NCBI GenBank assembly: GCA_900763355.1
Contig: CAAFJY010000080.1
Coordinates: forward strand, 1-6,807
DNA: 6,807 nucleotides
From: Clostridia bacterium
GTDB taxonomy: Bacteria; Bacillota; Clostridia; Oscillospirales; Butyricicoccaceae
Reading direction: 5' to 3'
This document shows positions 1-4,961 of this stretch, piece after piece. Position 1 is the first letter of the stretch. Each line of letters opens with the position of its first letter. Under the pieces are notes generated by a model. That model saw nothing but the letters and a program-made list of their open reading frames with translations. It was not told where the DNA came from and ran no database searches. The translations under genes and the position numbers were made by a program.

Positions 1-5
1 ATTCC

Positions 6-854
6 ATGTCTCTCATCGTTGCCGATTCCGGATGCGACCTTCGCATGCAGGAGGTCCGCGTACCCTTTGCTCGCGTTCCGCTGCGCATCGTGGTGGGCGG
101 AACCGAATATGAAGATAAAGAATCCCTGGACATCCGGGCCATGATGGATCACGTCTATGCCTTTAACGGAAAAACAGGGACGGCTTGCCCAGGGCCCGGA
201 GAATGGGCGCATTGCTTTCGACAGGATCGGGAGTGCTATGCCCTCCCCATCTCCAAAGGGGTGTCCGGCAGCTATGATAGCGCCATGATCGCCCGGGACC
301 TGGTGCTGGAAGAGGATCCCACCCGGAAAATTCACATCATCGACGCACGCACCGCCGGACCGGGGATGGATCTGATTGCAGAAAAGCTGCAGGAGCTCAT
401 CGAGTCCGGTCTCCCCTTTGAGGAGATTTGCCAGCAGGTGGACGCTTATGCCTGTCACTCCGACCTGCTGTTCTTGCTGAACAGCCTGGAAAATTTCGTG
501 AAAAACGGCCGGATTTCCCGGGTAGCGGGGGTAACAGCCAAGCTGCTGGGTATCAAGATCTTGGGCGCGCCCAGCCCGGCGGGCGAGCTGGCTCTCCTCC
601 ACAAGTGCCGGGGCAAGGCCCGCGCCTTTGACACCGTTATGAGCGAGCTGGAGCTGCGCGGCTACCAAGGCGGGAAAATGGTCATCGGCCACGCCTTCCA
701 GCCCGGGGACGCCGCCGCCATGCGCCAGCGGGTGCTGGAGCGCTGGCCCGGGGCCCAGGTGGAGGTCCTGGCCATGAGCGGCCTGTGCTGCTACTACGCG
801 GAGGAGGGCGGCGTGCTCTTCGGCTTCGAGCGGGAAAGCGAGCGGCCCCAGTGA
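6..854 (+). CDS. DegV family fatty-acid-binding protein
   Basis: The 282-residue product has the usual length of a DegV/FakB protein. This family binds a single fatty acid and, with a FakA-type kinase, presents it for phosphorylation to acyl-phosphate in the cytoplasm. Visible marks are the N-terminal DSGCDL motif at residues 7-12 (family DSxxDL), an ISKGVSGSYDSA block at 82-93 (family ISxxLSGTYxSA, which contacts the carboxylate), and a LENFVKNGRIS segment at 161-171 followed by LLGIKI. Near the C-terminus, where FakB proteins usually carry an HxGPG-like motif, this one reads GLCCYYAEEGG (259-269), so it belongs to a variant subgroup and its ligand is uncertain. The ATG at 6 suits the family N-terminus, but only five bases precede it, so the RBS is outside the window and an earlier start cannot be excluded. 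The stop overlaps the next gene, which suggests co-translation. The family is confident; the physiological substrate is not. Confidence 0.9.
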   Translation: MSLIVADSGCDLRMQEVRVPFARVPLRIVVGGTEYEDKESLDIRAMMDHVYAFNGKTGTACPGPGEWAHCFRQDRECYALPISKGVSGSYDSAMIARDLVLEEDPTRKIHIIDARTAGPGMDLIAEKLQELIESGLPFEEICQQVDAYACHSDLLFLLNSLENFVKNGRISRVAGVTAKLLGIKILGAPSPAGELALLHKCRGKARAFDTVMSELELRGYQGGKMVIGHAFQPGDAAAMRQRVLERWPGAQVEVLAMSGLCCYYAEEGGVLFGFERESERPQ

Positions 855-1423
855 ACGGCCCCGATCCCGCCCTGGTGCGGCAAAAGCTGATGAAATGGGA
901 CGGCTATCTCCGGGACTTCTCCCTCCCCGCCTGGGAGGAGCTGCCCCAGCTGGAGCTGTATATGGACCAGGTGGTCTCCCTCATCAACAGCTATCTCGCC
1001 TATCTCCCCAAGGAAGAGGGCACAAATCTGGTGGTCACCAAGGCCGCCGTCAACAACTATGTGCGCAAGCGTATCATGCCGCCCCCGGTGAAAAAGCGCT
1101 ATGGCCGGGTGCATCTGGCCTATCTCATCCTCATCTGCGATCTCAAGCAGTGCTTCAGCATCGCCGACGTGCAGCGGCTGCTCCCCCCGGATCTGGAGGA
1201 AACGCAGGTCAGGCGGATCTATGACCGCTATGTCCTGCGGCACCGGGAGACGGCGCTGCTCTTTGTCCGGACGGTGCGGGAGCGCACCGGAGACTTTTTT
1301 GCCGAAGCCCCCGCCGGGGAGCAGGAGGTGGAGGATCTCCTGATCTCCTCGGCCGTGGCCGCCGGTCTGTCAAAGCTCCTCACGGAAAAGCTCCTGGGCC
1401 TTCCGTGCCGGAAAAGCGAATAA
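851..1423 (+). CDS. DUF1836 domain protein with MerR-like HTH
   Basis: This 190-residue protein matches the DUF1836 family of Clostridia and Bacilli, whose members carry a MerR-like winged-helix segment and have no settled function. The diagnostic block lies at residues 61-105: VVTKAAVNNYV, then IMPPPVKKRYGRVHLAYL, then DLKQCFSIADVQ. It resembles the family pattern in which a TKxxxNNYVK helix precedes PPPxKKxYxRxHIA. The start chosen is GTG 851, which shares bases with the TGA of the degV gene at 852-854. Coupled translation would explain the lack of a clear SD. ATG 890 (residue 14) is the main alternative start and would keep the whole recognisable domain. The reading frame continues upstream to another GTG at 785, but that stretch lies inside degV and does not look like family sequence. 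The gene ends just before a strong terminator and is convergent with ackA. A DNA-binding role is inferred from fold resemblance only. Confidence 0.82.
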   Translation: MNGPDPALVRQKLMKWDGYLRDFSLPAWEELPQLELYMDQVVSLINSYLAYLPKEEGTNLVVTKAAVNNYVRKRIMPPPVKKRYGRVHLAYLILICDLKQCFSIADVQRLLPPDLEETQVRRIYDRYVLRHRETALLFVRTVRERTGDFFAEAPAGEQEVEDLLISSAVAAGLSKLLTEKLLGLPCRKSE

Positions 1424-1432
1424 ACAAACAAG

Positions 1433-1469
1433 AAACCCGCCCCGCAGCGCTGCTGCAGGGCGGGTTTTT
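1433..1469. terminator. bidirectional intrinsic terminator
   Basis: The arms AAACCCGCCC (1433-1442) and GGGCGGGTTT (1458-1467) pair perfectly. Inside them GCAGC (1444-1448) pairs with GCTGC (1452-1456) around a GCT loop, giving a long GC-rich hairpin. A T run (1465-1469) follows on the plus strand. On the minus strand the hairpin is followed by T-rich sequence (complement of 1424-1435). It lies between the convergent DUF1836 and ackA genes and probably ends both transcripts. Confidence 0.88.
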
Positions 1470-1488
1470 GCGGTTCAGAGAGCTTCGC

Positions 1489-2694
1489 TTATTTGCCGTT
1501 GACGATGGCCTGGGTGTCCATGGCGATCATCAGCTCTTCGTTGGTGGGGATGAGCAGGACCTTGACCTTGGAGTCGGAAGCGGAGATGACGGCTTCCTTG
1601 CCCCGGACGTCGTTGGCCTTTTCGCACATCTTGACGCCCATGAACTCCAGCCCGGAGGCGATGTCCATCCGCTGGCTCTTGGAGTTTTCGCCCACGCCGG
1701 CGGTGAAAATGATGGCATCCACCCCGCCCATGGCGGCGGCATAGGCGCCGATGAGCTTCTTCACGCCATAGTTGAACATATCCACGGCGAGACCGGCCCG
1801 GTCGTTGCCGGCCTTGTGGGCCTCTTCCAGATCGCGGAAGTCGGAGGACACGCCGGAGACACCCTGGACGCCGGACTTCTTGTTGAGGATGTTGAGCATC
1901 TCGTCGATGTTCATGTTGTACTTGTTCATCAGGTACTGGAGGATCCCGGCATCCAGATCACCGGCACGGGTGCCCATGGGCAGACCGGCCAGGGGGGTGA
2001 AGCCCATGGAGGTATCCACGCTCTTGCCCCCGTCCACGGCGGTGACGGAAGAGCCGTTGCCCAGGTGGCAGGAGATCAGCTTGAGCTCCTCGGGCTTCTT
2101 GCCCAGCATGGCAGCGGCGCGGGCAGCCACATATTTGTGGGAGGTGCCGTGGAAGCCATAGCGGCGGACCTTGTCGTTCTCGTAGTACTCATAGGGGAGG
2201 GCGTACATATAGGCCTTGGCGGGCATGGTCTGATGGAAGGCGGTGTCGAACACAGCCACCATGGGGACGCCGGGCATGACGGCCTGACAGGCCTGGATGC
2301 CGGTGATGTTGGCAGGGTTGTGGAGGGGGGCCAGGGGGTTGCACTCCTGGATGGCGGCCATGACCTCGTCGGTGATGAGGACCGACTTGGCGAACTTCTC
2401 GCCGCCGTGGACCACCCGGTGACCCACCGCGTCGATCTCCTTCATGGAGCCGATGACGCCGTTTTTGCTGTCCACCAGGGCGTTGAGGACGGTCTGGATG
2501 GCCTCGGCATGGGTGGGCATGGCCACATCCACGGCGTCCAGCTTCTCCTTGCCCTCTACCTGGGGCTTATAGGTGAACTTGCCGTCGATGCCGATGCGCT
2601 CGCACAGGCCCTTGGCCAGAAGATCGCCGGTCTCGGGATTGAGCAGCTGATACTTCAGGGAAGAGCTGCCAGCGTTGATGACTAAAACATTCAT
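1489..2694 (-). CDS. ackA: acetate kinase
   Basis: AckA interconverts acetyl-phosphate plus ADP with acetate plus ATP, the ATP-yielding last step of acetate fermentation in the cytoplasm. The 401-residue length is normal. Motifs of the acetate/butyrate kinase (ASKHA) fold appear in order: VINAGSSSLKYQ (5-16), GHRVVHGGEKF (91-101), HNPANITG (125-132), VFDTAFHQTMP (148-158), YGFHGTSHKYV (179-189), HLGNGSSV (210-217), TPLAGLPMGTRAGDLDAG (233-250) and TAGVGENS (331-338). Residues matching the characterised active site are N7, R93, D150, H182, R243 and the E386/E387 pair, so the enzyme should be active. The reading frame also opens at GTG 2706, but that codon abuts the SD. ATG 2694 gives the standard MNVLVINAG N-terminus. 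No pta gene is adjacent; a separate phosphotransacetylase locus is inferred. The gene is divergent from tmcAL and convergent with the DUF1836 gene. Confidence 0.98.
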   Translation of the reverse strand: MNVLVINAGSSSLKYQLLNPETGDLLAKGLCERIGIDGKFTYKPQVEGKEKLDAVDVAMPTHAEAIQTVLNALVDSKNGVIGSMKEIDAVGHRVVHGGEKFAKSVLITDEVMAAIQECNPLAPLHNPANITGIQACQAVMPGVPMVAVFDTAFHQTMPAKAYMYALPYEYYENDKVRRYGFHGTSHKYVAARAAAMLGKKPEELKLISCHLGNGSSVTAVDGGKSVDTSMGFTPLAGLPMGTRAGDLDAGILQYLMNKYNMNIDEMLNILNKKSGVQGVSGVSSDFRDLEEAHKAGNDRAGLAVDMFNYGVKKLIGAYAAAMGGVDAIIFTAGVGENSKSQRMDIASGLEFMGVKMCEKANDVRGKEAVISASDSKVKVLLIPTNEELMIAMDTQAIVNGK

Positions 2695-2705
2695 TTTTTC
2701 GCACA

Positions 2706-2710
2706 CTCCT
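2706..2710 (-). promoter_or_regulatory. ackA ribosome binding site
   Basis: On the minus strand AGGAG lies 11 bases before ATG 2694 and directly touches GTG 2706. A ribosome positioned here could not use the GTG, so this site decides in favour of the ATG start. The spacing is a little longer than ideal. Confidence 0.75.
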
Positions 2711-2735
2711 GTATGTTTTATTTTGTTGATTTTTA

Positions 2736-2744
2736 TGCTAGAAT
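2736..2744 (+). promoter_or_regulatory. candidate extended -10 promoter for tmcAL
   Basis: TGCTAGAAT fits an extended -10 element (TGnTAnAAT), with no good -35 at the proper distance upstream. Initiation near 2751 would give a leader of about 75 bases to the tmcAL start. It faces the ackA promoter. It is the best candidate seen for tmcAL, but it is weak evidence. Confidence 0.4.
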
Positions 2745-2778
2745 AAAGCTGCTGCGGCCTACAAACGGGCCACAGCCC

Positions 2779-2807
2779 ATTTTACACGACTTTTTTCGGT
2801 TTGACAA
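2779..2807 (-). promoter_or_regulatory. ackA promoter, sigma-A type
   Basis: Read on the minus strand, TTGTCA (2802-2807) and TAAAAT (2779-2784) are separated by exactly 17 bases. The predicted start is near 2772, giving a leader of roughly 78 bases before the ackA ATG. A small GC-rich dyad (2767-2778) sits over the predicted start point. The hexamers were assigned by eye. Confidence 0.65.
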
Positions 2808-2816
2808 CCAGTTTGC

Positions 2817-2821
2817 GGAGG
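2817..2821 (+). promoter_or_regulatory. tmcAL ribosome binding site
   Basis: GGAGG followed by five T residues and the ATG at 2827. It fixes the start at the family-consensus methionine rather than at the in-frame codons further upstream. Confidence 0.85.
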
Positions 2822-2826
2822 TTTTT

Positions 2827-4041
2827 ATGAAGATCTGTGGGATCGTCGCGGAATACAACCCCTTTCACCGGGGACACGCCCACCAGCTGGCGGCCGTCCG
2901 CCGGGCGTGGGGAGAGGACTGCGCCCTGGTGTGCTGTATGTCCGGGGACTTTGTCCAGCGGGGCGAAGCCGCCGTTCTGCCCAAGCACGCCCGGGCCCGA
3001 GCTGCCGTGCGGGAGGGGGCCGACCTGGTGCTGGAGCTGCCCGCGCCCTATGCCCTCCGCTCGGCGGAGGGCTTCGCCCAGAGCGCCGTGGATATTCTGG
3101 CGGGGCTGGGGGTGGTGGACCGCCTGAGCTTCGGGGCCGAGGACGCCGATGCCTCCGCCCTCACGGGCATCGCCGACGTCCTGCTGGAACATGCCACCGT
3201 GCAGGAGACCCTGGCCCAGCTGAAAACGGGCATCTCCTATGCCTCCGCCCGGGAGCGGGCCCTCTATGCCGTCATCCGGGAACAGGCCGCCCTGCTGCAA
3301 AAGCCCAACAACATCCTGGCGGTGGAATACTGCAAGGCGCTCCGGCGCCGGGCGCTGGACTGGGAGATCCTCCCCATTCCCCGGGTGGGGGCCGGTCACG
3401 ACGAGGCCGGCACGGGAGACGGTCCCCTTTCGGCCAGCGCCATCCGGCTCCTCCTCCGGGGCGGGGACATTCGTCAGGCTCTGGACGCCCTCCCCGGGGG
3501 GAGCGCCGATGTCCTCCGGACAGAGCTGGACCGGGGCCGGGTGCTTCTGGACACCGACCGGCTGGAATGCGCCATGCTCCCGGCCCTCTCCGGGCTGGGG
3601 GCCGCCGAGCTGGCCGCTCTCCCCGGGGCGGCGGAGGGGCTGGAAAACCGCCTTCTGGCCGCCATTCACCGGGGCCGCTCCCTGGCAGAGATCGCGGAGC
3701 AGGCCAAGACCAAGCGCTATGCCCTGGCCCGGCTGCGGCGGATGCTCTTCTGCGCCTATCTCGGCATCACCCGGGAGGATGCGGAAACGCCCCCGCCCTA
3801 TGTCCGGGTGCTGGCCTTTAACGACCGGGGGCGGGAGGTCCTCCGCCTGGCCCGGAAGCGGGCCGCGCTCCCCCTGGTCACCAAGCCCGCCCACGCCAGC
3901 GAGCTCTCCCCCCGGGCCGCCCGGATCTTTGCTCTGGAGAGCCGGGCCTGCGACCTCTATTCCCTGACCCTGCCCGCCTGGCGGGACATCCCCTGGGGAC
4001 AGGACTGGCGGGAGGACGCCGTCTTTGTCCGGGCGGAGTAA
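2827..4041 (+). CDS. tmcAL: tRNA(Met) cytidine acetate ligase TmcAL (YlbM)
   Basis: TmcAL makes N4-acetylcytidine at the wobble position of elongator tRNA(Met), using ATP and free acetate through an acetyl-adenylate. This chemistry was established for the Bacillus subtilis enzyme. The 404-residue length is typical. The nucleotidyltransferase signature H14-x-G-H17 lies in AEYNPFHRGH (8-17). It is followed by the family block GDFVQRGEAA (40-49), PNNILAVEY (160-168), LSASAIR (201-207, equivalent of the ISSxxIR phosphate-binding motif) and TKRYALARLRRMLF (295-308). All expected motifs are intact. ATG 2827 is preceded by GGAGG five bases away and gives the standard MKICGIVAEYNPF start. The frame stays open upstream to 2713, but that part overlaps promoters and is not family-like. 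In many Firmicutes ylbM lies near yceD and rpmF; here it is divergent from ackA and upstream of rplU. No convincing terminator follows, so some readthrough into the rplU region is possible. Confidence 0.95.
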   Translation: MKICGIVAEYNPFHRGHAHQLAAVRRAWGEDCALVCCMSGDFVQRGEAAVLPKHARARAAVREGADLVLELPAPYALRSAEGFAQSAVDILAGLGVVDRLSFGAEDADASALTGIADVLLEHATVQETLAQLKTGISYASARERALYAVIREQAALLQKPNNILAVEYCKALRRRALDWEILPIPRVGAGHDEAGTGDGPLSASAIRLLLRGGDIRQALDALPGGSADVLRTELDRGRVLLDTDRLECAMLPALSGLGAAELAALPGAAEGLENRLLAAIHRGRSLAEIAEQAKTKRYALARLRRMLFCAYLGITREDAETPPPYVRVLAFNDRGREVLRLARKRAALPLVTKPAHASELSPRAARIFALESRACDLYSLTLPAWRDIPWGQDWREDAVFVRAE

Positions 4042-4088
4042 ATGGCTCGGTTTTCTCCAAAAAATTGCGGTTTTTCCCTTGGAAGCCC

Positions 4089-4117
4089 TTGACTTTTGAG
4101 AAAAGAGACGGTATACT
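4089..4117 (+). promoter_or_regulatory. rplU-rpmA promoter
   Basis: TTGACT (4089-4094) and TATACT (4112-4117) are separated by 17 bases, each one mismatch from the sigma-70/sigma-A consensus. Transcription should begin near 4124, leaving an 80-base leader before rplU. A strong promoter fits a ribosomal-protein operon. Confidence 0.85.
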
Positions 4118-4123
4118 GGAAAA

Positions 4124-4203
4124 GCCGCATTGAACGGGTCCCCAAGCGAGCCGCAAGGCTCCACCCCAGGAGCGAGCCCGAAATGAAGGAGAGGTGCAAA
4201 GAA
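4124..4203 (+). ncRNA. structured rplU leader, probable L21 leader
   Basis: Firmicutes rplU operons often carry a conserved 5' leader (Rfam L21_leader) thought to allow autogenous control by L21. The leader here contains a perfect GAGCC/GGCTC stem with a GCAA tetraloop (4148-4161). It also contains a possible outer helix CGGGT (4135-4139) with GCCCG (4176-4180), and an exact 8-base repeat AGCGAGCC at 4145-4152 and 4171-4178. It ends in the purine-rich SD region (4186-4195) before ATG 4204. Position and structure support the assignment; I could not test it against the covariance model. Confidence 0.6.
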
Positions 4204-4491
4204 ATGTACGCAATCATCAAGACCGGCGGAAAGCAGTACAAGGTTTCCGAAGGCGACGAGATCTATGTGGAAAAGCTGGATCTGGAAGACGGCGCGGCCG
4301 TGGACTTCGAGGTGCTGATGGTGGAAAAGGACGGCGCCCTGACCATGGGCGGCAAGGTTTCCGGCAAGGTCGTCAAGACCGGCAAGCAGAAGAAGGTCAT
4401 CGTCTACAAGATGAAGCCCAAAAAGAACTACCGCAGAAAACAGGGTCACAGACAGCCTTATACCAAGGTCGTCATCGAGACCATCGCGTGA
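4204..4491 (+). CDS. rplU: 50S ribosomal protein L21
   Basis: L21 is a 23S rRNA-binding protein of the large subunit. The 95-residue product carries family landmarks: MYAIIKTGGKQYKV at the N-terminus (1-14), GDEIYVEKL (17-25), and the basic C-terminal signature KNYRRKQGHRQPYT (74-87). It is slightly shorter than the roughly 100-residue norm but complete at both ends. ATG 4204 was chosen because the preceding SD (GGAGAGGTG, 4188-4196) and the canonical N-terminus agree. Upstream in-frame codons back to TTG 4096 overlap the promoter and leader. The gene is first in a two-gene unit, 24 bases ahead of rpmA. In most Firmicutes a prp (ysxB) protease gene lies between them, but here there is no room for one. 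Regulation is probably by the leader described at 4124-4203. Confidence 0.97.
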   Translation: MYAIIKTGGKQYKVSEGDEIYVEKLDLEDGAAVDFEVLMVEKDGALTMGGKVSGKVVKTGKQKKVIVYKMKPKKNYRRKQGHRQPYTKVVIETIA

Positions 4492-4515
4492 TCACAATCA
4501 ATCGGAGGTGCAACT

Positions 4516-4779
4516 ATGGCTCATAAAAAAGGTGTCGGCTCGACAAAAAACGGCCGCGATTCCGAGTCCAAGCGCCTTGGCGTGAAGCGTGCTGACGGTC
4601 AGTTCGTTCTGGCAGGCAACATTCTCGTCAAGCAGCGCGGCACAAAGATCCATCCCGGTACCAACGTGGGCAGAGGCAGCGATGATACGCTGTTCGCTCT
4701 GACCTGCGGCACCGTCAAGTTCGAAAGACTTGGCCGCGACCGGAAAAAGGTCTCTGTGTACGAGGACGTGCAGCAGTAA
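4516..4779 (+). CDS. rpmA: 50S ribosomal protein L27, short-N-terminus form
   Basis: L27 is a large-subunit protein whose N-terminal tail reaches the peptidyl-transferase centre. The 87-residue product begins MAHKKGVGSTKNGRDS (1-16), the core L27 start, and continues with SKRLGVKRADGQFV (18-31), GNILVKQRGTKIHPG (34-48) and the GRGSDDTLFAL segment (53-63). Firmicutes typically encode an extra N-terminal stretch of about nine residues that the protease Prp removes. This protein lacks it and starts like the E. coli form, consistent with the missing prp gene. A strong SD, GGAGGTG (4504-4510), precedes ATG 4516, and no in-frame start just upstream would add the extension. The gene is co-transcribed with rplU and followed at once by an intrinsic terminator. 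Confidence 0.97.
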   Translation: MAHKKGVGSTKNGRDSESKRLGVKRADGQFVLAGNILVKQRGTKIHPGTNVGRGSDDTLFALTCGTVKFERLGRDRKKVSVYEDVQQ

Positions 4780-4796
4780 AAATTGCTTTGCGGCTC

Positions 4797-4827
4797 AGCA
4801 GCCCGGACATCTGTCCGGGCTGCTTTT
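4797..4827 (+). terminator. intrinsic terminator of rplU-rpmA
   Basis: AGCAGCCCGGACA (4797-4809) pairs perfectly with TGTCCGGGCTGCT (4812-4824), and four T residues follow (4824-4827). The stem begins 18 bases after the rpmA stop. It should separate the ribosomal operon from obgE. Confidence 0.9.
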
Positions 4828-4835
4828 CCGTCTGT

Positions 4836-4890
4836 CCCCGGAAAAAAGGCGGCGAAAGCCGGAGTTTTTTCCGCTTTTTCGGGGATTTTT
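4836..4890 (+). terminator. second hairpin, possible backup terminator
   Basis: CGGAAAAAA (4839-4847) pairs with TTTTTTCCG (4865-4873) around an internal CGGC-GAAA-GCCG hairpin (4850-4861), followed by CTTTTT. A competing pairing joins CCCCG (4836-4840) to CGGGG (4880-4884) and AAAAA to TTTTT (4875-4879), followed by ATTTTT. Either form could act as a second terminator for rpmA readthrough, although the A/T-rich stem is weaker than the first. Confidence 0.5.
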
Positions 4891-4906
4891 GTGGAAAATT
4901 TCCACA
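4890..4906. repeat. 17-bp palindrome upstream of obgE
   Basis: TGTGGAAAATTTCCACA is a perfect inverted repeat with 8-bp arms around one central A. It covers the -35 zone of the predicted obgE promoter, so it could be an operator. The left arm, read on the minus strand, gives TTTTCCACA, which fits the loose DnaA-box pattern TTWTNCACA. Confidence 0.7.
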
Positions 4907-4911
4907 GACTA

Positions 4912-4920
4912 TGCTATACT
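4912..4920 (+). promoter_or_regulatory. obgE extended -10 promoter
   Basis: TGCTATACT matches the extended -10 form TGnTATAnT with one mismatch in the core hexamer. No good -35 stands at 17 bases; TTGTGG (4889-4894) is 20 bases away. Initiation near 4927 would give a leader of about 35 bases. The promoter lies after the rpmA terminator, so obgE is probably transcribed separately from the ribosomal genes. Confidence 0.65.
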
Positions 4921-4961
4921 TTATCTGAAAATCTAATCGGAACGATAAGGAACGGTTCATC

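Noticed and set aside
1405..2685. Plus-strand open frame of 426 codons opposite ackA
   Set aside because: It is rich in His, Gly, Val, Asp and Leu with no motif, and lies exactly antisense to a fully conserved ackA. Stop-free antisense frames are expected from GC-rich codon usage.
2801..2806. Perfect TTGACA on the plus strand as a tmcAL -35
   Set aside because: A -10 at normal spacing would fall on the tmcAL start codon, and none is present. The hexamer is explained as the complement of the ackA -35 region.
2713..2826. 38-residue N-terminal extension of tmcAL
   Set aside because: It overlaps the intergenic promoters, has no family similarity, and a good SD sits right before ATG 2827.
4042..4088. 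Possible terminator after tmcAL
   Set aside because: Only weak A/T pairing (CCAAAAAA with TTTTTCCC) is visible, with no GC stem followed by a T run, so no terminator is called.
4096..4203. 36-residue N-terminal extension of L21
   Set aside because: It starts inside the promoter and covers the leader, while the canonical L21 start at 4204 has its own SD.
2782..4449. Minus-strand open frame of 555 codons across tmcAL and rplU
   Set aside because: It runs through two well-supported genes, a promoter and a leader, and its low-complexity Gly/Pro/Leu-rich translation fits no protein pattern.
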